Shown here piece after piece: positions 15,202-23,192 of a DNA stretch of 23,192 bases. The DNA lies in the NCBI GenBank assembly GCA_018820005.1, contig JAHJOS010000419.1:1-23192 (forward strand). The letters are read 5' to 3'. Source of the stretch: Alphaproteobacteria bacterium (GTDB lineage Bacteria > Pseudomonadota > Alphaproteobacteria > Rhizobiales > Devosiaceae). Each line of letters opens with the position of its first letter. The first letter of the stretch is position 1. Below the pieces are notes generated by a model. The model saw nothing but the letters and a program-made list of their open reading frames with translations, ran no database searches and had not been told where the DNA came from. A program made the position numbers and the translations under genes.

Positions 15202-15260
15202 GCAGCCTGACGCCAGCCTGAACGGCGACAAGACAGATGTTCAGCCTGGCGTCAGCTTGC
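15202..15260. promoter_or_regulatory. Symmetric four-box operator between flavin operon and two-component genes
   Basis: Two 22-bp arms (15202-15223 and 15239-15260), 19/22 complementary, around a 15-bp centre. Each arm carries two tandem TCAGSYTG boxes at 11-bp period pointing outward: TCAGCCTG (15241-15248) and TCAGCTTG (15252-15259) on the plus strand, and TCAGGCTG twice on the minus strand (15214-15221, 15203-15210). Tandem half-sites one helix turn apart are how OmpR-type dimers bind. A plausible plus-strand -10 (CTATTA, 15262-15267) follows directly, so the boxes replace or overlap the -35. I infer activation of both divergent promoters by the adjacent response regulator. Confidence 0.7.
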
Positions 15261-15292
15261 GCTATTAGGTGGAGGGACGGGGTGGAGATGCA

Positions 15293-15949
15293 GTGCGTAT
15301 TTTATTGATCGAAGACGACCAGGTATTGGGCGCAGCCATCCGCGATCACATCGCGGCTGATGGGCATGGCGTTGACTGGATGCAGCGGCTCGATGACGCT
15401 GGCGCCGCGCTCGACAGTGTCGCCTACCAGCTGGTGCTGCTTGATCTGAACCTTCCCGACGGGCGCGGCCTCGATCTGCTTCGTCGGCTGCGGGCGCAGG
15501 GTAATACGGTTCCCGTCATCATCAGCACAGCGCAGGATCAGATTGCGGTCCGCATAGAAGGGCTCAATGCCGGGGCTGACGACTATCTGGTCAAGCCATT
15601 TGATCTCAGCGAAATGAGCGCACGGCTGGCTGCGGTAGCCCGACGCTATGGGGGCAATCCAGCGCCTGAGGTGTCGTTTGGGCCAATCAGCGTAAATACC
15701 GCGACCAAGGCGGTGAGCGTCAACGGCAAGTCGGTGACGCTGACTTCCCGTGAATGGGCCGTGCTTGAACGGCTGATCAGTCGGCCGGGCGCCATCGTCA
15801 CCAAATCCGAAATCGAAGATTCGCTCTACGCGTTTGGTGCCGAAATTGAGAGCAATGCCGTCGAAGTCTATGTCAGTCGGCTGCGCAAGAAGCTGGGCAA
15901 GGACAGTGTGACGACTTTGCGCGGTCTCGGATATCAGGTGCAGAAGTGA
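15293..15949 (+). CDS. OmpR-family response regulator
   Basis: 218 residues from the GTG at 15293, preferred because TGGAG lies 5 bases upstream and the receiver then starts canonically (VRILLIEDDQ); a GTG at 15269 would add eight unlikely residues. Receiver domain (1-118): acidic pair D8/D9, phospho-acceptor D51 (LVLLDLNLPDG), Thr/Ser switch in IISTAQD and Lys in YLVKPFD. The C-terminal winged helix (about 125-217) carries LTSREWAVLERLISRPGAIV and NAVEVYVSRLRKKLG, typical of the QseB/TctD-like group. Its stop overlaps the kinase GTG by 4 bases (GTGA). It most likely binds the TCAGSYTG boxes directly upstream, controlling itself and the divergent flavin operon. The signal is read by the kinase. 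Confidence 0.94.
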   Translation: MRILLIEDDQVLGAAIRDHIAADGHGVDWMQRLDDAGAALDSVAYQLVLLDLNLPDGRGLDLLRRLRAQGNTVPVIISTAQDQIAVRIEGLNAGADDYLVKPFDLSEMSARLAAVARRYGGNPAPEVSFGPISVNTATKAVSVNGKSVTLTSREWAVLERLISRPGAIVTKSEIEDSLYAFGAEIESNAVEVYVSRLRKKLGKDSVTTLRGLGYQVQK

Positions 15950-17325
15950 AGCGTCCATGGTCGATTGCGCTGCGACTTGCGCTGCTGCTGACCCTGGTCA
16001 CGGGGATCTTCTGGATTGGCGCCGCAGCTGTTTCTACTGCGGTTCTGCAGCACGAATTGCAGGAAGCGTTCGACGACAGTCTCAGCCAGAGCGCCTATCG
16101 GTTGTTGCCGCTGGCCCTGCACGACCTGCGCGAACCCAATGAACGGCATGGCCCGGTTCAGGGCCTGGACGACTCTGACCAGAGTGCCTTCACGTATTTC
16201 GTGCATGATGGCGCTGGCAAAGTCCTGATCCGGGCCGAGGATGCGCCCGACGATATCACTACGCTTCCCACGGCCGAGGGATATGTCGAGGTCGACGGCC
16301 GACGGGCCTTTTCCATCAGCGATCCACGCTCCGGCCTCGGCATTGTCGTGCTCGAAATGTCCAACCATCGCCAGGAGGCACTGGTCGATGCAGCGGGCAC
16401 GCTGTTCTGGCCGCTGGTGGCGCTCATTCCACTGCTCGGCATCGGAATCTGGATTTCTGTTCGGTTTGGCATGCGGCCGCTCAACCGTTTCTCCAATGAC
16501 ATTGCGTTACGCGGTAGTGGCAATCTGAGCCCGCTGGACGCAGCTGGCCAACCGGCAGAACTGGCCCCCATTGCAGGGGAAGTCACTGCATTGCTGGACC
16601 GGCTGAAGGCCGCCATGGACTCCGAGCGCAGCTTTGCCGCCAACAGTGCCCATGAGTTGCGCACGCCCATCGCAGGTGCGCTGGCGCAAACACAGCGACT
16701 GGCACTGGATCTGGGGAACCATCCGGCAAAGGGGCGGGTTCAGGAGGTGGAACGTGCGCTGCGCCATCTCTCGCTGCTGTCAGAAAAACTGTTGCAACTG
16801 GCGCGGCTTGAGGCCGGGTTTGCCCGATCTGACGAGCCGGTTGCACTGCAGCCCATCACCGAACTGGTGATCCGCGACTTCCAGACGGCGCACGCGACAG
16901 CGGGCCGCGTTCAGCTCGAGATCGATCCGGATATAGCTCTCTTCGCGCGGATCAATCCGGACGCCTTTGCCATCGCCTTGCGCAATCTGGTGCAGAACGG
17001 GCTTATCCATGGGCCCGCCGATGGCGAGGTCGACGTACTGGTCCATGCGGGGCCGGTTGTCGTGGTGCGCAATCACGGGCCAATTGTACGGCCCGAAATT
17101 CTGGCGCAGTTGGGAACGCGGTTTGCCCGCGGCGACACAGGTGCCAAGGGCACCGGCCTTGGGCTGGCTATTGTAGAGGCCATTGTGCAACAGGCCGGTG
17201 GTACAATGAGGCTTGCTTCACCCATCCCCGGACAGGCTGACGGGTTTGAAGTCACTCTGGATCTCAGTCGGGCGGGACAAGCGGGCGCCCAAGGCGGCAC
17301 TGCAACGTCTGCAGAGCGGTCATGA
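15946..17325 (+). CDS. Sensor histidine kinase
   Basis: 459 residues. Membrane helix 1 covers about 8-33 and a periplasmic sensor domain about 34-150 (resembling the 2CSK_N type of QseC/TctE-like kinases). Membrane helix 2 covers about 152-172, followed by a HAMP-like linker. The dimerisation box is FAANSAHELRTPIAG with phospho-acceptor H236. In the ATPase domain the N-box is NLVQNGLIHG (N351) and the G2 box GTGLGLAIV. The G1 motif reads NHGPIV, with Asn376 where DxGxG normally has Asp; relatives of this subgroup often show N-x-GP here, so activity is probably retained. It starts with GTG overlapping the regulator stop. The ligand is unknown; the target operon suggests a periplasmic redox or metal cue, by inference. 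Confidence 0.93.
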   Translation: MKRPWSIALRLALLLTLVTGIFWIGAAAVSTAVLQHELQEAFDDSLSQSAYRLLPLALHDLREPNERHGPVQGLDDSDQSAFTYFVHDGAGKVLIRAEDAPDDITTLPTAEGYVEVDGRRAFSISDPRSGLGIVVLEMSNHRQEALVDAAGTLFWPLVALIPLLGIGIWISVRFGMRPLNRFSNDIALRGSGNLSPLDAAGQPAELAPIAGEVTALLDRLKAAMDSERSFAANSAHELRTPIAGALAQTQRLALDLGNHPAKGRVQEVERALRHLSLLSEKLLQLARLEAGFARSDEPVALQPITELVIRDFQTAHATAGRVQLEIDPDIALFARINPDAFAIALRNLVQNGLIHGPADGEVDVLVHAGPVVVVRNHGPIVRPEILAQLGTRFARGDTGAKGTGLGLAIVEAIVQQAGGTMRLASPIPGQADGFEVTLDLSRAGQAGAQGGTATSAERS

Positions 17326-17415
17326 CTATTGCGGCGCTTCCACGTGCCAGATGCCGTGCTAGTTTTCCAATTCGGAGCTCGGTTCTCCTAGCGTACTGAT
17401 TCACAAGAGTTCTTT

Positions 17416-18207
17416 ATGTTCATCGACAGCCACCTCCACCTCGATTTCGACGAATTTGCCGCAGACCGCGCCGCCGTGATGCAGCGCGCCCGTTCGGCTG
17501 GGGTCGAGCGCTTTCTGTCCATCGGCATCAAGGTGCGCGACTTTGGCCGCGTCCTGGCTGTGGCCGAAGCGCATGAGGACGTCTACTGCACGGTGGGGAC
17601 GCTACCGCATTTCGCTGATGAAGAGCATGACGTGACGGCTGCCGAAATCGTTGCATATGCCAACCATCCCAAGGTGGTGGGCATTGGCGAGGCTGGCCTC
17701 GATACTTTTTTTGGCAATGCATCCTGGGATGCCCAGACGGCGGTATTCCAAGCGCATATCGATGCTGCCCGACAAACGCAGCTGCCGCTAATCATTCATT
17801 CGGTGCGGCAGGACGCGGCCATGGCTGAAATGCTGCGCGATGGCATGCGCGCAGGGGCGTTTCCTTTCGTCGTACATGCTTTTTCTGGCGGTCCTGCTCT
17901 GGCTGAAACTGCGTTGAGCCTTGGCGGCTATCTCGGGTTCGGCGGGCTGATGACCTATGCAGAAAACGACACGATGCGTGACATCGCCGCCGCTGCACCG
18001 GCCGATCGAATTTTGCTGGAAACCGATTCCCCGTCGCTGACCCCTGCCCCCGACCAGGACCAGCGCAATGAACCGGTACGGTTGCTGGACGTTGCGCAGC
18101 TGCTGGCGGACTTGCGGGGGATCGGAATTGCCGATCTTGGTGCGCTGACAACAGCCAATTTTTATCGGTTGTTCAGCAAAGTGCCAAAACCATCGGCCAA
18201 CGGCTGA
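17416..18207 (+). CDS. TatD-family metal-dependent hydrolase
   Basis: 263 residues, a TIM-barrel metallohydrolase of the TatD group, members of which act as 3'-5' exonucleases or D-aminoacyl-tRNA deacylases. Metal ligands are kept: H6 and H8 (SHLHLD), E92 (GIGEAGLD), H128 (LIIHSV), H154 (VVHAFSGG) and D204 (LETDSPSLTP), with RNEP near residue 217. Several surrounding positions differ from typical TatD: GTLPH instead of GxHPH, GLDTFF instead of GLDYxY, HSV instead of HxR, HAFSG instead of HCF[ST]G. It is not next to metG as the usual alphaproteobacterial copy is, so this may be a second, divergent paralogue. AAGAG lies about 7 bases before the ATG. It converges on trxC with an 18-bp gap. Confidence 0.9.
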   Translation: MFIDSHLHLDFDEFAADRAAVMQRARSAGVERFLSIGIKVRDFGRVLAVAEAHEDVYCTVGTLPHFADEEHDVTAAEIVAYANHPKVVGIGEAGLDTFFGNASWDAQTAVFQAHIDAARQTQLPLIIHSVRQDAAMAEMLRDGMRAGAFPFVVHAFSGGPALAETALSLGGYLGFGGLMTYAENDTMRDIAAAAPADRILLETDSPSLTPAPDQDQRNEPVRLLDVAQLLADLRGIGIADLGALTTANFYRLFSKVPKPSANG

Positions 18208-18225
18208 CCCTGAAATCCGGCACGC

Positions 18226-18663
18226 CTAGCGATGAACGCTGGCGGCCCATTTGAGAATATCGGTCGATGACATGGCGCCCGAGACGCGCCCTATTTCCTT
18301 GCCGTTCTGGAACATGAGCATGGTCGGGATGCTGCGAATGGAGAGCCGCGTCGAGAGTTCCGGCGCTGCGTCGGAGTTGAGCTTGATGAACCGCATGGCT
18401 GGCTCGGCCTGTACTGCAGCGGCGGCAAATTGCGGCCCCATGACGCGGCACGGGCCACACCAAGGTGCCCACACATCAACCAGTACGGGAATGTCCGACT
18501 TGGCAATCTGCCGGTCAAACTGACTTGCCGTCACTTCGGCGGGTTCGCCGCTGAATAGGACAGCGGCACATTTGCCGCACTTGGCAGCGTGGGCGTCATG
18601 CCCGGACGCGAGGCGGTTGATGGCGCCGCAGGCTGTGCAGACTACGTGATTGCTTTCGCCCAT
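18226..18663 (-). CDS. trxC: Thioredoxin 2 with N-terminal zinc ribbon
   Basis: 145 residues. The N-terminal zinc-binding module has C9-x2-C12 and C29-x2-C32, which distinguishes TrxC from TrxA. The thioredoxin fold follows (about 42-143) with the WAPWCGPC active site (redox cysteines C69 and C72) and the cis-proline loop RSIPTMLMF. It is a cytosolic disulfide reductase, in many bacteria induced by oxidative stress through OxyR. GAGGA sits 9 bases upstream of the ATG. A small hairpin (GGCAGC 18685-18690 with GCTGCC 18698-18703) lies in the leader. I see no clear OxyR site. The length is normal for the family. Confidence 0.95.
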   Translation of the reverse strand: MGESNHVVCTACGAINRLASGHDAHAAKCGKCAAVLFSGEPAEVTASQFDRQIAKSDIPVLVDVWAPWCGPCRVMGPQFAAAAVQAEPAMRFIKLNSDAAPELSTRLSIRSIPTMLMFQNGKEIGRVSGAMSSTDILKWAASVHR

Positions 18664-19058
18664 ACCCGGAATTCCTCAAAGAACGGCAGCGCCGCAAGCT
18701 GCCACTACCCCTACCCAGTTGAAAATGGTGGCCCTGAGGGTAGGATGCAAGTCGGCTTAGGTCGCACTCGGATTGGCAAGCGGAGGGGGGCCGGAGCGCA
18801 GGCCGCGGTGCAACGGACCCGGCAATCAATCCGAGTAAAGAAATTTTGGTCGGTTCTGCTTATTTTTCAGGTGGTTGAACAGACGTTCCATCACAGGGCA
18901 CTTGCAGCAAAGAGCGTTTTCCGCTTGTTAGGCAAGGCGCAAGATTTGTCTAGTGCGCCTGCTAAGCGCCGCTACCAATTTGGTCTAGTAATTGACAAAC
19001 GCGCCTAGGCTGGCCTCGAACGGGTCCGTCGGTGTCCGTTGCAAACAGGAGCTTGCTG
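18664..19058. other. Intergenic region with divergent promoters of trxC and the ABC operon
   Basis: 395 bp without a supported gene; an open frame crosses it on the plus strand but overlaps trxC and has no family signature. It contains the trxC leader hairpin (18685-18703), a dyad ACCAA-T-TTGGT (18974-18984) and a TTGACA (18992-18997) that could be a -35 for the ABC operon, although I find no good -10 at 16-18 bp. The part around 18835-18880 is clearly richer in A and T than its surroundings. Confidence 0.5.
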
Positions 19059-20561
19059 ATGTCCCCCCTTTCGTACCGCATCTTTGGTCGCGCGCTGCTG
19101 ACCGCCGCGCTGCTTGCCAGTGTTTCGGCCGGTGCCGCCATGGCGCAAAGCTATGACAAGGATGCCAGCATCCGCATTGGCTCACTCTACGAGCCTCAAA
19201 ACCTGGACAACACTGCTGGCGCCGGCCAGGGCATCAACGAAGCCTTCAACGGCAATGTGTACGAGGCCCTGTTCCAGTTGACGGATGCTGGTGCAGTCGA
19301 ACCCGTTTTGTCTGCAGACTATAGCGTCAGCGATGATGGCCTCACCTACACCTTTACGCTGCGCGACGGCGTCACCTTCCATTCGGGCGACCCGCTGACG
19401 GCGGCCGACGTGAAATACTCCATCGAGCGCGTTACCGCCGACGATTCCAAGAGCTCGCGCAAGAAGAGCCTTTCGACGATCACCAACATTGAGGCGCCCG
19501 CTGACAAGACGGTTGTCATCACGCTTTCGAGCCGGTCGATCTCGCTGCCGTACAATCTGAGCTATGTGTGGATCGTCAACGACGCAGCCACTGACATTAC
19601 GGCCACCGAAGACGGCACCGGTCCCTACAAGCTCGAAGAGTGGCGCCGCGGGTCGGCTCTGGCCCTGGCCCGTTTTGATGGCTACTGGGGCGATGCCCCC
19701 ACCAATGGCGACGTGCTCTACCAGTACTTCACCGACGCGACGGCGCTGAACAATGCGCTGCTGACCAATGCAGTCGATGTGATTACCTCGGTGCAGAGCC
19801 CGGATTCGCTGGCGCAGTTCACCGACAATCCCGCTTTCACCGTGACCGCGGGCAATTCCACGACCAAGGAACTGCTGGCCTATAACGACCGTGTGGCGCC
19901 CTTCGACAACGTCAAGGTGCGCAAGGCACTGGCGCGGGGTGTGGACAAGGCCAAGTTGCTCAATTCGATCTGGGGCGACTACGGCACGCTGATCGGCTCC
20001 TTCGTGCCCCCGACCGACCCATGGTACGAGGATCTGACGGGCGTCGATGCCTATGATGTTGAGGGTGCCAAGGCGCTGTTGGCCGAGGCGGGCTATCCCG
20101 ACGGCTTCGAATTTACCCTCGACACGCCTGACTACGATCCCCATCCGATCGTGTCGCAGTTCCTGCAGGGCGAATATGCCAAGATCGGCGTCAAGATGAA
20201 CATCAACATCATCACCGCCAATGAATGGTACACCAAGATCTACCAGAGCCACGATTTCCAGGCGACGCTGCAGGAACACGTGAACCATCGCGACATCGTG
20301 TTCTACGGCAATCCGGATTTCTACTGGGGCTATAACAACCCCGAGGTGGTCAAGCTGATCGCTGACTCCGAGGCCGCTGACAGCACCGATGCGCAGACCG
20401 ATCTGCTGCGCAAGGCCAATGAGATCATTGCGGAAGATGCCGCCAGCAACTGGCTGTATCTGTATCCGCAGATCGTGGTGTCGGCGTCCAATGTCTCGGG
20501 CTATCCGATCAATGGGCTGAACTCGCAGTTCTTCGCCTATGATATCGAGAAGGCGCAGTAA
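19059..20561 (+). CDS. ABC transporter solute-binding protein, family 5 (peptide/opine type)
   Basis: 500 residues from the ATG at 19059, picked over the GTG at 19032 because AGGAG (19047-19051) is 7 bases upstream. The signal peptide MSPLSYRIFGRALLTAALLA continues to the AMA cleavage site near residue 29. The mature protein is a family 5 binding protein (DppA/OppA type): RIGSLYEPQNLD, the family signature TYTFTLRDGVTFHSGDPLTAADVKYSIERV, NDAATDITATEDGTGPYKLEEW, and the C-terminal lobe motif VRKALARGVDKAKLL. The substrate cannot be read from sequence; di-/oligopeptides, opines, glycosides and nickel chelates are all known for the fold. It is the first gene of the transporter operon and is separated from the permeases by a strong hairpin. 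Confidence 0.93.
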   Translation: MSPLSYRIFGRALLTAALLASVSAGAAMAQSYDKDASIRIGSLYEPQNLDNTAGAGQGINEAFNGNVYEALFQLTDAGAVEPVLSADYSVSDDGLTYTFTLRDGVTFHSGDPLTAADVKYSIERVTADDSKSSRKKSLSTITNIEAPADKTVVITLSSRSISLPYNLSYVWIVNDAATDITATEDGTGPYKLEEWRRGSALALARFDGYWGDAPTNGDVLYQYFTDATALNNALLTNAVDVITSVQSPDSLAQFTDNPAFTVTAGNSTTKELLAYNDRVAPFDNVKVRKALARGVDKAKLLNSIWGDYGTLIGSFVPPTDPWYEDLTGVDAYDVEGAKALLAEAGYPDGFEFTLDTPDYDPHPIVSQFLQGEYAKIGVKMNINIITANEWYTKIYQSHDFQATLQEHVNHRDIVFYGNPDFYWGYNNPEVVKLIADSEAADSTDAQTDLLRKANEIIAEDAASNWLYLYPQIVVSASNVSGYPINGLNSQFFAYDIEKAQ

Positions 20562-20593
20562 GCGCAGGCACAACACTACCAGCACTTCAAGCT

Positions 20594-20630
20594 CATGGGT
20601 CACCCGCAGGCGTTTGCGAGGTGACCCATG
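20594..20630 (+). terminator. Intra-operon hairpin between binding-protein and permease genes
   Basis: Perfect 11-bp stem CATGGGTCACC (20594-20604) with GGTGACCCATG (20620-20630). An inner CGCA/TGCG stem (20605-20608, 20615-20618) extends it, and TTCCTTGG follows. It lies 32 bp past the binding-protein stop. Such structures commonly stabilise binding-protein mRNA and cause partial termination, giving more binding protein than permease. Confidence 0.65.
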
Positions 20631-21640
20631 TTCCTTGGTGCTGTAAGTCTGAGCAACGTCAAATCGGGGGCTGGCCCATTCTCGCATATACCGTTCGCCG
20701 GCTGATTATACTGGCGCTGTCGCTGCTGATTGCTGCGATGGCGCTCTTTGTACTGCTGCGCTTGTTGCCGGGCGATCCGGCAAACGCCTTGCTCGGTGTG
20801 GGCGCTACGGACGCGCAGATTGCAGCGGCGCGTGCCCAGCTTGGGTCGGACCAGCCGCTTGCCACCCAGTTCGTGCAGTACCTGGGCAATATTGCCCGGT
20901 TTGACCTGGGCACTTCATTTGTCAGCCGGGCCTCAGTGATCGGAGAAATCGGCAATCGAATGGCGGTCACCGTGCCGCTGACGCTGCTCGGCTTCTTGCT
21001 GGCGCTTGTTATCGCCATCCCCCTGGGCATCATCGCCGCGGTACGGGCGCACACCTGGTATGGTTGGCTGATCTCTGTTGTGTCGCAGCTCGGCATCGCC
21101 ATTCCGGTATTCTGGCTGGGTATTTTGCTGGTCACTGCCTTTTCCATCAATCTGCGCTGGTTGCCGTCTGGCGGCTTTCCGCTGCGCGGCTGGCAGAACC
21201 TGGGAGAGGCCGCGACCGGCATGGTACTGCCGGTCCTGACTGTTGCGCTGGTCATGGCCGCCTCACTGCTGCGGTACGTTCGGGCAGCGACGCTTGATGT
21301 GCTTGGCAGCGATTTCCTGCGTACGGCCAGAGCACTTGGATCGGGCTTTGCCGAGGCGTTGCTTCGGCACGGATTGCGCAATGGCGCGGTACCAGTGATC
21401 TCGATCCTGGGTATTGAACTGGCGAGTACGTTCCTGGGCGCGGTGGTGGTTGAGCGCGTATTCAGCCTGCCTGGACTGGGGTCGATGCTGCTGCTGGCCA
21501 TTCAGCAGCGCGATTATCCCAATCTGCAGGGCGTGCTGATTGTCTCGACACTTCTGGTGCTGCTGATTGGCTTTTTTGCCGATCTTTTGCAGCGGCTGAT
21601 TGACCCGCGCCTCCGCGATCGCGCACGGGGAGCAGCATGA
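20621..21640 (+). CDS. ABC transporter permease, DppB type (start uncertain)
   Basis: Up to 339 residues, with six membrane helices and the inner-membrane permease fold of peptide-type transporters. Visible are RRLIILALSLLIAAM (helix 1), LLPGDPANALLG, the PDP-like LGTSF segment and the cytosolic EAA-like coupling loop RTARALGSGFAEALLRHGLRNG that contacts the ATPase. The family normally begins M-x-x-Y-x-x-R-R; here that position is ILAYTVRRL, read from an ATT codon at 20678 with GGGGG upstream. The only conventional in-frame start upstream is the GTG at 20621, buried in the hairpin stem and without a well-spaced ribosome site. The coordinates use that GTG; true translation may begin at 20678. 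The stop overlaps the next ATG (ATGA). Confidence 0.9.
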   Translation: MTHVPWCCKSEQRQIGGWPILAYTVRRLIILALSLLIAAMALFVLLRLLPGDPANALLGVGATDAQIAAARAQLGSDQPLATQFVQYLGNIARFDLGTSFVSRASVIGEIGNRMAVTVPLTLLGFLLALVIAIPLGIIAAVRAHTWYGWLISVVSQLGIAIPVFWLGILLVTAFSINLRWLPSGGFPLRGWQNLGEAATGMVLPVLTVALVMAASLLRYVRAATLDVLGSDFLRTARALGSGFAEALLRHGLRNGAVPVISILGIELASTFLGAVVVERVFSLPGLGSMLLLAIQQRDYPNLQGVLIVSTLLVLLIGFFADLLQRLIDPRLRDRARGAA

Positions 21641-22484
21641 GCAGTATCGGGATAACTGGCTTCGAAACGCGGCGACGCTTTTCACCGACGCTCTGGATGG
21701 GCCTGGCGCTCGTCGGGCTGCAGCTCGCTATTGCCGTGCTGGCGCTGGTGTGGACACCGTATGATCCGACAGCCATGACCGGTGGACGCCTTGAAGCGCC
21801 ATCCTGGCTGCATTGGGCGGGCACCGATCGGCTGGGGCGCGATTTTCTGACCCAGGTGATGCTGGGCAGCCAGATTGCATTGCTGGTGGGTAGCGGCGCG
21901 GTGCTGATTGGCGGGATCATTGGTGTTTCCTTGGGCTTGCTGGCCGCCTTCGCCAGCCGCTGGCTTGACGATGCCTTGGCGGCGACCCTCGACATTCTGA
22001 TTGCCTTCCCAACGCTGCTGATTGCCATGCTCGTCGTCGCGGCGAGCGATCAGGCGAGCCTGTTTTCAGCCATTTTCGCTATCGGTATCGCCCTGTCGGC
22101 CATTGTAGCGCGCCTGACGCGAATCCTGGCCAAACGGGTGTTGCTACTCGACTACATTACGGCAGCGCGTACCTCGGGCACATCATGGCCCGGCATTGTG
22201 CTGATTCATGTGCTGCCAAATATCTGGCCGACGCTGGCGGTCAATTTCGCGCTGCAGTTCGGGCTCGCTGCGATAGCTGAGGCATCGCTTTCCTATCTTG
22301 GGCTTGGCGCACCGCCACCCAACCCATCCTGGGGGCATTTGCTGCAGGAAGCGCAGGGAACAGTCTACACGGCCCCCATCGGTGCCTTCGTGCCCGGTCT
22401 TGCCCTTGTCCTGCTGGTCGTCGGCATCAACCTGCTTGCCGACGGTTTGCGTGATGTGGTCGATCCAACCCAGGAGACCAGTCG

Positions 22485-22488
<4 letters not shown>
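21637..22488 (+). CDS. ABC transporter permease, DppC type
   Basis: 283 residues, the partner permease. An N-terminal membrane helix (about 16-40) precedes the periplasmic segment with the signature GTDRLGRDFLTQVMLGSQIAL. Five further helices follow, with the coupling loop TAARTSGTSWPGIVLIHVLPN and then the conserved EASLSYLGLGAPPPNPSWG, which is diagnostic of DppC/OppC proteins. Both ends overlap neighbours by 4 bases (ATGA with the upstream permease and with the ATPase gene), so the three are translationally coupled. Substrate specificity is not visible. Confidence 0.95.

Positions 22489-23192
<704 letters not shown>

Noticed and set aside
18589..19008. 139-codon open frame on the plus strand between trxC and the transporter
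   Set aside because: It begins antisense inside trxC, has no family signature and no convincing ribosome site. The sequence looks like intergenic DNA.
18992..19020. TTGACA as a complete sigma-70-type promoter for the ABC operon
   Set aside because: No acceptable -10 occurs at 16-18 bp (CTCGAA at best). Kept only as a possible -35 in the intergenic note.
19182..20687. 501-codon open frame on the minus strand
   Set aside because: It is the antisense shadow of the family 5 binding protein gene. The plus strand shows a signal peptide and full family motifs, while this frame has none.

Overview
The window looks like a stretch of chromosome from a high-GC alphaproteobacterium, most likely of the order Hyphomicrobiales; Devosiaceae is my guess, from gene content and protein style only. 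I see no phage genes, transposase, CRISPR array, rRNA or tRNA. Genes are tightly packed, and four pairs meet tail to tail with little or no gap (hemN/hypothetical, cyclase/fecR, the two Sel1 genes, tatD/trxC).

Left part (1-6800). The C-terminal three quarters of anaerobic coproporphyrinogen dehydrogenase (hemN) converges on an exported cysteine-rich protein of unknown function, followed by a second exported unknown protein. Next comes a cAMP-type signalling unit: a Crp/Fnr regulator that keeps the cyclic-nucleotide pocket residues is translationally coupled to a membrane CHASE2 adenylate cyclase, and this meets a Tat-exported FecR-domain protein head on, the two stop codons sharing one CTAG. 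Two closely related exported SH3-like genes flank this unit in opposite orientations.

Middle part (6800-10800). This is a group of exported accessory proteins: a DUF4431-like protein, two convergent Sel1-repeat proteins, and a very small secreted protein. A LuxR-type regulator lies just upstream of the last of these.

Redox cluster (10900-17325). A minus-strand operon encodes an exported DUF2271 protein carrying an ApbE-type flavinylation motif (DTITGAS), a PepSY membrane protein fused to flavodoxin and FAD/NADPH reductase domains, an ApbE flavin transferase, and a cytochrome b561. It is divergent from an OmpR-type response regulator and its sensor kinase. The space between them holds a striking symmetric array of four TCAGSYTG boxes, two per strand, at 11-bp period. 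I infer that the two-component system controls both its own transcription and a route carrying electrons from cytosolic NADPH to a covalent flavin in the periplasm. This is the most interesting system in the window.

Right part (17400-23192). A divergent TatD-family hydrolase and thioredoxin 2 (trxC) precede an oligopeptide/dipeptide-type ABC transporter operon: binding protein, two permeases and the start of the ATPase, which runs off the edge. A strong hairpin separates the binding protein from the permeases, and the first permease has no conventional start codon where its family normally begins.
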